Assembly: GCA_963803295.1 (NCBI GenBank)
Contig: CAWDMC010000003.1
Location: 62,001 to 126,000, forward strand
Direction of reading: 5' to 3'
DNA from: CAWDMC01 sp963803295
GTDB taxonomy: Bacteria; Acidobacteriota; Terriglobia; UBA7540
Length of the DNA: 64,000 nucleotides
In this document: positions 18,852-28,391 of the stretch, one piece after another
How positions within the stretch are numbered: position 1 is the stretch's first letter
Layout: the number at the start of each line of letters is the position of its first letter
Translations under genes and position numbers: made by a program
Notes under the pieces: generated by a model
The model's input: the letters and a program-made list of their open reading frames with translations, nothing else
What the model was told of the DNA's origin: nothing
Databases searched by the model: none

Positions 18852-19241
18852 TTAACGCAAGCCGCGCCGTGTGTAACCGGTTCCCCAATCGAGGGCGCCC
18901 AGCTTCCAGAGGTAGATCAAAGCAGCGACCAGCAGGCCAATGAAGACGCACACCTCAGCGTAACCAGCCCATCCGAGCGCACGGCCCGCTACCGCCCAGG
19001 TGTAGACGAAGACGGATTCGAGGTCGAAGATCACAAAAAACATCGCAATGAGATAGAACTTCATCGAGAGGCGGACGTCGGCAGAACCAGTGCCTACGAT
19101 GCCGCCTTCGTAGGGCACTCCCGTATCATGCTCAAAATGCCGTTGGCCGAGCACATAGGAGATGATCAGCATGGCCGCGACAATAAAAACAACGATGGCG
19201 AAAAAAAGAGCCAAAGGCCAAAGGGGTTGTGTACTAGGCAT
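18852..19241 (-). CDS. nuoA: NADH-quinone oxidoreductase subunit A
   Basis: First gene of the complex I operon and a small membrane subunit near NuoH. ATG 19241 gives 129 residues with three helices and the conserved acidic loop (FEHDTGVPYEGGIVG) and FVIFDLESVFVYTW. An alternative TTG lies two codons upstream at 19247. Length is typical (about 120-145). All later nuo genes lie downstream in the usual A-to-N order, so this should be the 5' end of the main transcript. Confidence 0.95.
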   Translation of the reverse strand: MPSTQPLWPLALFFAIVVFIVAAMLIISYVLGQRHFEHDTGVPYEGGIVGTGSADVRLSMKFYLIAMFFVIFDLESVFVYTWAVAGRALGWAGYAEVCVFIGLLVAALIYLWKLGALDWGTGYTRRGLR

Positions 19242-19792
19242 ATTCAATTTCTAACCTGAGCCCTCTGCCTTGTCAACTCTCTTAGGTATTCTCCGCAGCG
19301 ATCTTGCTGGGAAAAGAACGGCTTACCAGCCAACCGTGCTTCGAGTGGCGGACGATCGACTCTCACTCTTAGTCCTTTAGTCCTTGCGGACCTCCTCGTC
19401 ACCAACCCGGAGTGTCCCACCCGGACGGCGGATTGCCGAAGCAAGCCGGAAGCGCGAGGAACCGCGCCCATAAGGGTACACTATACGTTATTGACATGAG
19501 GATAAATACATAGTAGCCTGCTTCGGTACGGTAAGACTGTGCCTTGCAGAAACCAGACAATCGTGGCCGATCCCTCCTGCGGTCACACATTCCAGAAAGG
19601 CCACCGATGAGGCGCTGCGCCGGGCGCCGCTGAGGAGCCGGTCGTCGTCAAGGGAATCCCGAGAACGGTCGAGTCGGCCTCTAGAGTTCATTCTGCTACG
19701 ACTCTGCGGCCGACCTGCCATCCCCTGGTTTCCGGCATGAACCACGGCGGGAGTTACGAACCTGGATCGTGACGTAGAGAAACTGGCGTTCT
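19242..19792. other. Intergenic region upstream of nuoA and of the lipoprotein cluster
   Basis: This 551-bp divergent gap should hold the nuo promoter (minus strand) and that of the first lipoprotein gene (plus strand). A TATAGT on the minus strand (19484-19479) and a perfect TTGACA on the plus strand (19490-19495) are visible, but neither has a convincing partner box at normal spacing. No gene or RNA was recognised. Confidence 0.4.
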
Positions 19793-21814
19793 ATGCGGTC
19801 TATTCGGTGGATCAGTCTTTCTCCGGCCACAATACTTCTTCTTCTCACCGCGGGGTGTGGCGGCGGCAGCAGTAAGGGTGGTGGCACTACGACCCAGCCG
19901 CCGTCGGCCCTCAGCTACACCACCGCGACGGCGACTTACACCAAGGGGACGGCGATCACCGCCAACAGCCCCACAACCGGGGGCGGACCGGTAGCCTCGT
20001 ACAACGTGAGCCCGGCCCTCCCGGCGGGCCTGAGCTTGAGCACCAGTACCGGTGTCATCAGCGGAACCCCTACCGCCGTCACTGCTACCACCACTTACAC
20101 CGTTACAGCTTCGAACTCCGGCGGCAGCACCACGGAGACTTTGAACATCACGGTGAATGATGAGGCGCCCTCGGCACTCAGCTACTCTTCTTCAACGGCG
20201 GACTATACCAAGGGCACGGCCATTGCGCCGAACAGCCCCTCCAGCTCCGGCGGCGCGCCGACCTCGTATAGTGTGAGCCCTGCCCTTCCGGCGGGCCTGA
20301 GCCTCAGTGCGAGTACCGGTGTCATCAGCGGAACCCCCTCCACCTTAACCGCCGAGGCGAGCTATACCGTAACGGCGACGAACTCTGGCGGCACCACCAC
20401 GGCGACCCTGGACATCACGGTCAGTGCCGCGGCCCCTCCGCTGAGCGCCGACAATATCAACCTGATCTTCGTGGTAAGCGAGGATTTGGCTTATCACGCC
20501 TCCGGGGACGTCAATTTAAGCACGGCCAACCTCACCAATCAGGGGTTACAGCGGTCGCTCCTCATGGCCCCGTTCCTGCAACAAGAGGTCTTGGGGATGA
20601 ACAACGTAACCGGCATCTACGCGCTCGAACCGATGACCCACATGCAAACCACCTTCAGAGGCAGTTTTCCCGATATGGTGGCACTTGAGACTGTTCAGCA
20701 GTTCGCTCTACTTAACCAGATCACTCTCTCGAGTGACGCTGTGGGCGGAACCTTCTATACCGGCAACAACTACCCGATCAATGTCTCGTACGCTTTGGGA
20801 CCCGTACCCAGCGGAGTTGTTACGCCGACACTAGCCTGCCCGAATTGCCAGGGTCTTGATTTCAGCGACCAGGGAGAGGATAACGAGACCCTGGTCACCG
20901 GAATCGTCAACAAGAACGTTCCGGGCTTCTATGTCTTCTCGGCGCCTTGGGAGACCACCAGCAGGCTGTTGGCAAATATCAATGAACTTGAAAGCTACAA
21001 CCTGAGTCTGCCGGTGAGCTATCAGGGCCCTAACACTATCTATGCAATCTCGATCACACCGTCGGGAAGCGCCAGCCTGGTGACCTTCAACAGCAATGTG
21101 AACCCGTCCACCAACTACCCAGTGCTGCCCTCGCCACCGCTTGTCAGCGCTCCCTGCACGGCAAATACGCCTTCCAGCCTCACCATCACCGGCGGTAGCA
21201 ATGGCGCGGTGATCCCAGCGGGAATCAACACCAACGAAACGCTTTACTTTGTCCGGCATGCGGAGGCGCATCCCCAGGGCTACTGGTCCGACAACAACTA
21301 TGTTGGTGCAGGGCAGTGGCGCGCGCTGGATCTTCCCAACGCAATGCGCGGAAAGATCAGTCCCAACCAGGTTTGGTCGGGGGACGTCTCTCAATTTAGC
21401 CAAGGTACGGCGACCGCCTCGGGTGATAACCACTGGTCGGGCGTTGCGCCGGCTTTGACTGTCGAACCATACGCAATCGCCAATAACCTGCCCTATCATC
21501 TGGTGGCGGGCTTCGAGTTGTCCGATCCTAACCAGGCCCAACTAACCAGTAATCTATTCTTCACCGGCGGCACATTCTCCCATCAGAAAGTGCTGGTAGG
21601 GTGGTCCTACGTTCAAATCGGTCAGACAGTGAACGCACTGCTCGCGCGTTACTTCCCGAATGGTGGCGCCCAAACCGCGCCCGTTTGGTTGCCCGTCGAC
21701 TACGACAGTCTCTGGACCGTGATCCTGGACGATAAGGGCAACTTGACGGCGGACTTCACGAAGTGCGAAGGGATCGACTCTGGCGCGCTGCCGGCCACCG
21801 CTCCTCAGTTCTAG
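19793..21814 (+). CDS. Lipoprotein with two putative-Ig repeats and tandem histidine-phosphatase-like domains
   Basis: The 673-residue protein has a lipoprotein signal (LLLLTAGC, Cys near residue 23), a Gly/Ser linker and two He_PIG-type Ig repeats (about 37-125 and 126-212; LPAGLSLS...GVISGTP occurs in each). The rest resembles two copies of the histidine phosphatase fold. Unit 1 (about 220-430) has LTNQGLQRSLLMAPFL and IYALEPMTHMQT but the usual RHG is replaced by VSEDLAYH. Unit 2 (about 480-670) has LYFVRHAEAHP, yet the place of the second catalytic His reads WSYVQI. Export to the outer surface is inferred. Phosphatase activity is doubtful because the second His is not seen. A closely related broken copy lies at 25758-27767. 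Confidence 0.7.
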   Translation: MRSIRWISLSPATILLLLTAGCGGGSSKGGGTTTQPPSALSYTTATATYTKGTAITANSPTTGGGPVASYNVSPALPAGLSLSTSTGVISGTPTAVTATTTYTVTASNSGGSTTETLNITVNDEAPSALSYSSSTADYTKGTAIAPNSPSSSGGAPTSYSVSPALPAGLSLSASTGVISGTPSTLTAEASYTVTATNSGGTTTATLDITVSAAAPPLSADNINLIFVVSEDLAYHASGDVNLSTANLTNQGLQRSLLMAPFLQQEVLGMNNVTGIYALEPMTHMQTTFRGSFPDMVALETVQQFALLNQITLSSDAVGGTFYTGNNYPINVSYALGPVPSGVVTPTLACPNCQGLDFSDQGEDNETLVTGIVNKNVPGFYVFSAPWETTSRLLANINELESYNLSLPVSYQGPNTIYAISITPSGSASLVTFNSNVNPSTNYPVLPSPPLVSAPCTANTPSSLTITGGSNGAVIPAGINTNETLYFVRHAEAHPQGYWSDNNYVGAGQWRALDLPNAMRGKISPNQVWSGDVSQFSQGTATASGDNHWSGVAPALTVEPYAIANNLPYHLVAGFELSDPNQAQLTSNLFFTGGTFSHQKVLVGWSYVQIGQTVNALLARYFPNGGAQTAPVWLPVDYDSLWTVILDDKGNLTADFTKCEGIDSGALPATAPQF

Positions 21815-21826
21815 TAGGGTTCAAAG

Positions 21827-21842
21827 GCAGATCGTGATCTGC
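21827..21842. other. Perfect inverted repeat after the first lipoprotein gene
   Basis: GCAGATC-GT-GATCTGC lies 13 bp after the stop codon. It could act as a weak terminator or a protein-binding site. No T-run follows, so termination is uncertain. Confidence 0.3.
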
Positions 21843-22002
21843 TTACGAGGATGCCTTCTGCAGTGTTGGGAATGGGCGATGAAACCATCGCAGGCGCGGT
21901 TCAAGTTAACTGCCCGTGCCTCCCAGTAAGATCTTCCTATGTCGCCAGTATCGAAACACTGACAAATCGTGTGTCCGCCACAACCGTTGAAAGGAGCCTT
22001 CT

Positions 22003-25000
22003 ATGCGATCCATCCCTTGGCTTGGTCTTTCTCTGACCGCCGTGCTTCTTTTGAGCGGGTGTGGTGGCGGAGGCAATGGCGGTGGCGGTGGTTCCGCGAC
22101 TCCGCCTCCCTCCGGACTCAGCTATAGCACCGTCACCGCGACTTACACCAAGGGAACGGCGATCGCGGCGAACAGTCCCACCACTGCCGGCGGAGCCGTG
22201 ACCTCCTACAGCGTGAGCCCGGCCCTTCCCGCAGGCCTGAGCCTGAGCACCACCACGGGTGTCATCAGCGGAACCCCCACCGTGGTAACCGCCACAACCA
22301 CCTATACGGTAACGGCTTCGAACTCGGGAGGCAGCACGACGGAGACCCTGAGCATCACGGTGCACGATCAGCCGCTCACCTACACTACCGGCACGGCGGT
22401 CTACACTGTAGGAACGCCGGTCCCGGCGAACAGCCCCACCACTGCCGCGGAGGCCGGAACGTCATACAGTGTGAGTCCGGCCCTTCCTGCCGGAGTGAGC
22501 CTGGACGACAGCACGGGGACCATCACTGGGACCCCCACTGCCGTTGCGTCAAAGGCCGACTACACCGTGACAGCCTCCAACTCGACCGGCAGCAACACGG
22601 CGACCCTGACCATCACCGTGAATGCGGCAGCTGCGGGCGTCCAGTACATCCCTAATCTGCACCAGTGGATTACGCCGCTGGCGCCCGAGGGGTCCCAGTT
22701 CGTACCGCTGGACACCGGCCTGATCGTGAACGATAAGCCCTGGCTGGCCGGGCAAGCGGTCACTACTGTCGTGAGTCCGGATGGCAAGACCTTGCTGGTT
22801 GTTACCAGCGGGTACAACCGCGTTTATAACCCCGACGGCGCCCTAAATGCCGACGGCTCGCTGTTTAATTGGCAGGACTCGAAAGAGTACGTGTTCATCT
22901 ATGACATTTCATCGGGCGCTCCGGTCATGAAGCAAGTCGTGACCATCCCCAATTCCTACAGCGGAATTGCCTTCGATCCCCTCGAACGCGTCGTCGCCGG
23001 CCAGTCACGTAACAATGCGTTCTATGTGTCCAGCGGTATAGGCGACTACCCCTACGGTGGCTCCCCCTACATCACCGCTAACTACTCCCCCACCCAACCC
23101 GGCCTCGATAACGTCCACACCTTCACTCTGAGCGTCGACGGAACGACCTGGGGGGAGGGACCCAAGCTCGCCTTGGGCCACGGACCCTACCCCTTCGGTG
23201 GGGTTGGCCTGGGCGTGGCGCCGTGCGCCGCCGGCGTAGCCCTTTCGAAGGATGGCCAGACGCTGGTGGTGGCGAACTACTACAACGATTCCATAACCAT
23301 TTTCACTGGAGGTTTGGGCAACTGGGCGCCGGTGAACACCCTTACGACCGAAAAACCCGGAGAGCTCGACCTTCGCCCCGGCAAGGCCGCCAGTTCCCCG
23401 ATGTCAGGCGTGCCAGGCGGCGAATATCCATATTGGGTGGTGGTGGCGACGACGACCAATACCACGACCTCGGTAACGACCAATTGGGCGTATGTATCGA
23501 GCATTCGCGACCGCGAGATCGACGTCGTCGATTTGAGCCAGGCGGTTCCCGCGGTAACGGCCCGCATCCCCGTTAAAGGTCAACCGAACAAGATGACGCT
23601 GAACGCGCTCCAGACGCGCCTTTATGTCGCCGAAGACCAAACCGATACCGTTGACGTCATCGACATCAACCCGAACGACGGACCCACCCTGACAAACACG
23701 GTCGTCGAAACCATCCCGATAACCAAATCCGTGGTACCCTCCTCGCTCGCGTCTTATAGCGGCGCGAACACTAATAGCGTGACGCTTTCGCCGGATGAGA
23801 CCCAACTCTACGTAACAAATGGGAATCTGAACAGCGTCGCTGTCGTGGCCTTGACCGGAACGGATAAGAACGACCACGTGGTGGGGCTCATTCCCACCGG
23901 TTGGTACCCGAACTCCGTAAGCGTGAGCCTCGATGGCAAATGGGTGTACGTGGTCAATGGGAAGTCGCCGACGGGCCCGAATCCCGATTTCTGCTACGGC
24001 CTTAACGGCATCCCGGCGTACTCCGATTGCCTCGGTTCGCAGGAGTATAATCCCCAGCGGATCAAGGCCGGCCTACAGAGCTTCCCCACCGCGACTCTGC
24101 CGGCGCAACTCCCGCAGCTGACAGCGCAGGTCGTCACCAATAACCGGTTTTCTGCCACCGAGAGCGCCAGCGACGCCGCTGTCATGGCAGCCGTCCGCCA
24201 GGGCGTCAAGCACGTTATCTTCATCATGAAAGAAAACCGGACCTACGACCAGGTTCTCGGCGACTTGGAAAACGGCAGCAACGGCGATCCTGCTTTGGTT
24301 CAGTGGGGGCAGAAGATCACGCCGAATCTGCATAACCTGGCCGAAACCTTTGTCACTCTCGACAACTTGATGGCCGCCAGCGAAGTGAGCTATGACGGCT
24401 GGTCGTGGACCACTGGAGCTCGCGCTACCGATGTGGTGGAACACCAATACACGGTGAATTACGCGAATCGCGGGCTCAGCTTGGATTTCAATGGTTTCGA
24501 TCGCAATGTGAACGTGGCGATTCCGACCCTCGCCGGACGCCGCGCCGCCAATCCCGTTACCCCGAACGATCCGGATGTTTTGGCGGGCGAGACCGACGTG
24601 GCGGCGCCCGATGGGCCGAACAATGAAATCAATACCGGCCATTTGTGGGACAACGCACTGCGGGCGGGTCTCACGGTTCGCAACTATGGCTTCTTCGTGG
24701 ATCCGGCGTGCTATGGTATTGCTGCGTGCGCCATTCCCCTGCTGCATAATCCCTTCGCAACCGGCACCGTCGTAGCCTACCCCGCGAATGTCGCTCTTAC
24801 CCCGTACACCGATCCCTACTACCGCGGTTTCGACACCAACTTCCCGGATTATTACCGTTACACGGAATGGGAGCGGGACTTCGATGCCAATTTTGCCCAT
24901 CCTCCCGTTCTAAGTAAGAGCCTTCCTGCCTTGAGCCTCGTTGAGCTTGGGCACGACCATACCGGGACCTTCGGTACCGCGATAGATTTTGTGAACACTC

Positions 25001-25638
25001 CGGAGCTTCAGGAAGCCGATAACGACTATGCGGTGGGCCTGCTGATTCAGAAGATCGCCCACAGCGTTTACGCGAACGACACTTTGATCTTCATCATTGA
25101 AGACGACGCGCAGGATGGCGGCGATCACGTCGATTCCCACCGCACCACCGCCTACGTGGCGGGCGCCTACGTCAAGCAAGGGGCGGTGGTTTCCACACCG
25201 TACAACACTGTCGACTTCATCCGGACGATTGAAGAGGTCCTCGGCCTCCCGCCCATGAACTTGAACGACGCTCTCGCCAAACCGATGGCCGACATCTTCA
25301 ATACGACGCCGAGTCCATGGACCTTTACCGCCAAGCCCTCGGATTATCTCTACGCCACGAAACTGCCGCTGCCTCCTCAAGCCGCCGGCCTGCACGTGCC
25401 CAAGTCAACCCACAGCGCGCAATACTGGGCGCGTGTTACCAAGGGAATAGACTTCACGGATGCAGATCGCATTGATGCCGCCGTCTACAACCGCATTCTA
25501 TGGAAAGGAATGATGGGCAACAGGCCTTATCCCGCTGTTCCGACCGGTTTGGACCTGCGCCACAACCGCAAAGAGCTCCTCACGCGTTACCGGCAGACCA
25601 TGAACCAAAAGGCGGCGCCGAAGGGGATTGTGCGTTAG
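22003..25638 (+). CDS. Lipoprotein: putative-Ig repeats, YncE-type propeller and alkaline-phosphatase-superfamily phosphoesterase
   Basis: A 1211-residue multidomain exported protein. The signal ends in a lipobox (LLLSGC, Cys near residue 21), then a Gly-rich linker and two He_PIG-type repeats (about 40-210). A YVTN/YncE-like beta-propeller follows (about 240-660; blades such as LSPDETQLYVTN and VSLDGKWVYVVNG). The C-terminal half is a phosphoesterase (PF04185-like) starting HVIFIMKENRTYDQVLGDL near residue 738 and including FIIEDDAQDGGDHVDSHR with metal ligands near residue 1030. The family includes acid phosphatases and phospholipase C enzymes; the substrate here is unknown. A good ribosome site (AAAGGAG) precedes ATG 22003. 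Its N-terminus closely resembles those of both flanking lipoproteins. Confidence 0.88.
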   Translation: MRSIPWLGLSLTAVLLLSGCGGGGNGGGGGSATPPPSGLSYSTVTATYTKGTAIAANSPTTAGGAVTSYSVSPALPAGLSLSTTTGVISGTPTVVTATTTYTVTASNSGGSTTETLSITVHDQPLTYTTGTAVYTVGTPVPANSPTTAAEAGTSYSVSPALPAGVSLDDSTGTITGTPTAVASKADYTVTASNSTGSNTATLTITVNAAAAGVQYIPNLHQWITPLAPEGSQFVPLDTGLIVNDKPWLAGQAVTTVVSPDGKTLLVVTSGYNRVYNPDGALNADGSLFNWQDSKEYVFIYDISSGAPVMKQVVTIPNSYSGIAFDPLERVVAGQSRNNAFYVSSGIGDYPYGGSPYITANYSPTQPGLDNVHTFTLSVDGTTWGEGPKLALGHGPYPFGGVGLGVAPCAAGVALSKDGQTLVVANYYNDSITIFTGGLGNWAPVNTLTTEKPGELDLRPGKAASSPMSGVPGGEYPYWVVVATTTNTTTSVTTNWAYVSSIRDREIDVVDLSQAVPAVTARIPVKGQPNKMTLNALQTRLYVAEDQTDTVDVIDINPNDGPTLTNTVVETIPITKSVVPSSLASYSGANTNSVTLSPDETQLYVTNGNLNSVAVVALTGTDKNDHVVGLIPTGWYPNSVSVSLDGKWVYVVNGKSPTGPNPDFCYGLNGIPAYSDCLGSQEYNPQRIKAGLQSFPTATLPAQLPQLTAQVVTNNRFSATESASDAAVMAAVRQGVKHVIFIMKENRTYDQVLGDLENGSNGDPALVQWGQKITPNLHNLAETFVTLDNLMAASEVSYDGWSWTTGARATDVVEHQYTVNYANRGLSLDFNGFDRNVNVAIPTLAGRRAANPVTPNDPDVLAGETDVAAPDGPNNEINTGHLWDNALRAGLTVRNYGFFVDPACYGIAACAIPLLHNPFATGTVVAYPANVALTPYTDPYYRGFDTNFPDYYRYTEWERDFDANFAHPPVLSKSLPALSLVELGHDHTGTFGTAIDFVNTPELQEADNDYAVGLLIQKIAHSVYANDTLIFIIEDDAQDGGDHVDSHRTTAYVAGAYVKQGAVVSTPYNTVDFIRTIEEVLGLPPMNLNDALAKPMADIFNTTPSPWTFTAKPSDYLYATKLPLPPQAAGLHVPKSTHSAQYWARVTKGIDFTDADRIDAAVYNRILWKGMMGNRPYPAVPTGLDLRHNRKELLTRYRQTMNQKAAPKGIVR

Positions 25639-25757
25639 AAGACACCTCGCTGGGATCAACTCAGGCCGTGCGGAGTAACCGTCCTCTGTCGGGCTCCTTC
25701 GGGCACTCTCCGCTCGGAAGATAAGCAAATTCTCGGTAGCGATGAAAGGAATTTTCC

Positions 25758-27767
25758 ATGCGACCTATCCATTGGCTCGGATTTTCCCTAAGCGCAGTAT
25801 TTCTTCTTGTAAGCACCGGGTGCGGTGGTGGCAATGGGGGTGGTGGCGGAACCACAACTCCGCCGCCCTCGGCCCTCAGCTATACTACCGCCGCGGCGAC
25901 TTATACCAAGGGGACCGCGATCTCATCCAACAACCCCACCAGCTCCGGCGGCGCCGTGACCTCGTACAGCGTAAGCCCGGCCCTTCCGGCGGGCCTGAGC
26001 TTGAGCACGAGTACCGGTGTCATCAGCGGCACCCCTACCGCCGTCACGGCCGCGACCACCTACACGGTAACGGCTTCGAACTCCGGCGGCAGCACCACGG
26101 AGACTTTGAGCATCACGGTGAATGATGAGGCGCCCTCGGCACTCAGCTACTCTCCTTCAACGGCGGACTATACCAAGGGCACGGCCATTGCGCCGAACAG
26201 CCCCACCAGCTCCGGCGGCGCGCCGACCTCGTATAGTGTGAGCCCTCCCTTCCGGCGGGCCTGAGCCTCAGTGCGAGTACCGGTGTCATCAGCGGAACCC
26301 CCTCCACCTTAACCGCCGAGGCGAGCTATACCGTAACGGCGACGAACTCTGGCGGCACCACCACGGCGACCCTGGACATCACGGTCAGTGCCGCGGCCCC
26401 TCCGCTGAGCGCCGACAATATCAACCTGATCTTTGTGGTAAGCGAGGATTTGGCTTATCACGCCTCCGGGGACGTCAATCTAAGCACGGCCAACCTCACC
26501 AATCAGGGGTTACAGCGGTCGCTCCTCATGGCCCCGTTCCTGCAACAAGAGGTCTTGGGGATGAACAATGTAACCGGCATCTACGCGCTCGAACCGATGA
26601 CCCACATGCAAACCACCTTCAGAGGCAGTCTTCCCGATATGGTGGCACTTGAGACCGTTCAGCAGTTTGCCATGCTCAATCAGATCACTGAGTCGGATGG
26701 CGGCGCGCCCTTTACCGCATTCGGTTATCCAATCTTCGCATCGTATTCCTCACAATCCGTACCCTCAGGGGTTGCGCAGCCGGTGTTCCCCTGCGCGGAT
26801 TGCCAGGGTGTCGACTTCATCGACCAGAACGGAGACAACGAAGCTCTGGTCAGCGGCATCGTGAACGCAAATGTACCAGGTTTTCATGTCTTCTCGGCAC
26901 CTTGGGAGACAACCCGCAGCCTCTTGGCCAGTATCAACGACCTCGAAGGTTCTAACCTGACTCTCCCGTCAAGCTATCAGGGCCCCAACACCGTCTATGC
27001 GATCTCGGTCCCCCATCGGCGCCGTCAGGAAGCGCCAGCCTGGTTACCTACAACACCGATGTGAACCCGCGTTCCATCTACCCTGTGCTGCCCTCGCCGG
27101 GTGTTGCCAGCACTCCCTGCACGGCCCAGACGCATTTCGGAATCACAGTGACTGGCGGGAGCGGCGGCGCTGTGATTCCGCCGGGAATCAATACCAACGA
27201 GACCGTTTACATGATTCGTCACGCCGAGGCCCATCCAACAAGCTTCTGGGATGTCGGCAACTATGTGGGCACGGGGCAGTGGCGGGCACTTGCTCTTCCG
27301 AACGCCTTACGCGGCAAAATCCATCCCAGTCAGGTTTACTCCATCGATCCCGCTAACGACATTCCGGCCGGTGTGGGTAGGCCCAATTCGTCGTATGTCA
27401 GGCCTTCGCTGACCGCGGAGCCGTACGCCATCGCCAACAACTTGCCCTTCAACCTGGCCGCCAGCGTCGCTGTCTTCGCCCAGAACGCACCCCAGTTATC
27501 CACCATGGCCAGCGATTTTTTCTTTACCGGGGGCCAGTTCTCCAACCAGACCATACTGGCGGCGTGGGAACACGATCACATCCCGCCAACTGTCAACGCG
27601 CTGCTCGCCACCTATCATAGCGGCCAAACTGCACCAATTGGCCAGACGACGACTACGACACCATCTGGACGATGAAGCTCGATGCCAATTCCAACCTGAC
27701 AATTGACAACTCGCTGTGCGAAGGTATCGACTCCACGAAACTGCCGGTCGCGCCTCCTCAATTTTAG
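25758..27767 (+). pseudogene. Broken paralogue of the histidine-phosphatase-like lipoprotein
   Basis: It starts with a good ribosome site and a lipoprotein signal (MRPIHWLGF..., STGC) followed by He_PIG repeats, then aligns all the way with the gene at 19793-21814. Three frame breaks split it: one base lost near 26246 (the intact copy reads agccctgccc) with TGA at 26262; a net +8 bp change near 27005-27025; and one base lost near 27634-27640. The final piece ends ...VAPPQF at 27765-27767, matching the end of the intact copy. Unit 2 keeps RHAEAHP and also WEHDHI, where the intact paralogue has WSYVQI. About 540 bp (26126-26668) is nearly identical to 20159-20700. Confidence 0.8.
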
Positions 27768-27921
27768 TGGCGTCCAAAAGGCGGGTCGTAGGAGAAGATC
27801 ACACCCAAAGGTGTGGAGAGCGGGTGTATCGCCGGCAGTGGGAACTCCCTATCCCGTCCTGGTGGAGTTCCCAGCTCGTGAAGGGCCAGAATGGCGGGTC
27901 GATGAAGTTGATGAGGGCTGG

Positions 27922-28260
27922 CTAATCTTTGGCAAGTTTGCCGGCCATCATGAGGAGGACCTTTCGATTTTCGCTCGACATGGATTCAAATATCTTCAGC
28001 AGCTTCTTAGCCGGCTTGGAGACCGCAGCCTGCTCAGGCACTCTGGCGGCTCGGGGGCGTCCCGGGTTGTCGAACAGGAGCTGATATGGCTCCACTTCAA
28101 GCGCCTTGGCGAATTTCTCCAGGGTGAGAAGAGAAGGAGCGGTGTAGCCTCCTTCAACCCGCGAAATATAGGAGCGCAAAAGGCCGGAACGTCTTTCAAT
28201 GTCGCCCTGAGAAAGGCCTTTTGATTCGCGCAAAGTACGGAGCTGTTTGCCGATGTCCAT
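27922..28260 (-). CDS. Xre-family helix-turn-helix regulator
   Basis: The 112-residue protein has a Cro/C1-type HTH at residues 7-60 (LRTLRESKGLSQGDIERRSGLLRSYISRVE). A linker and a short C-terminal helical part (KPAKKLLKIFESMSSENRKVLLMMAGKLAKD) follow, of the kind used for dimerisation. It lacks any ligand or sensor domain. The ATG at 28260 has no Shine-Dalgarno sequence but a promoter ends six bases upstream, so a leaderless mRNA is likely. Targets are unknown. The promoter region contains an imperfect inverted repeat that could serve autoregulation. Confidence 0.85.
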   Translation of the reverse strand: MDIGKQLRTLRESKGLSQGDIERRSGLLRSYISRVEGGYTAPSLLTLEKFAKALEVEPYQLLFDNPGRPRAARVPEQAAVSKPAKKLLKIFESMSSENRKVLLMMAGKLAKD

Positions 28261-28266
28261 GGCCGA

Positions 28267-28295
28267 ATTAAATCAGAAAGAAGGTATTTCGTCAA
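28267..28295 (-). promoter_or_regulatory. Promoter of the Xre regulator, leaderless type
   Basis: Minus strand: TTGACG (28295-28290), a 17-nt spacer and TTTAAT (28272-28267). The -10 box ends six bases before the ATG, so transcription should start at or next to the start codon. Confidence 0.55.
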
Positions 28296-28391
28296 TAGTC
28301 GATATTCAGCCATACTATCTGTGAGAGAGTGAATGCCTTTGGTGTAGAGCCGCATGCTCGACTCCGGTTTCGGAACAGGTAAGAGCGGGGT

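Noticed and set aside
19830..26430. Repetitive Gly/Ser/Thr-coding DNA as tandem-repeat or mobile element
   Set aside because: The repetition is explained by He_PIG protein modules and paralogous genes.
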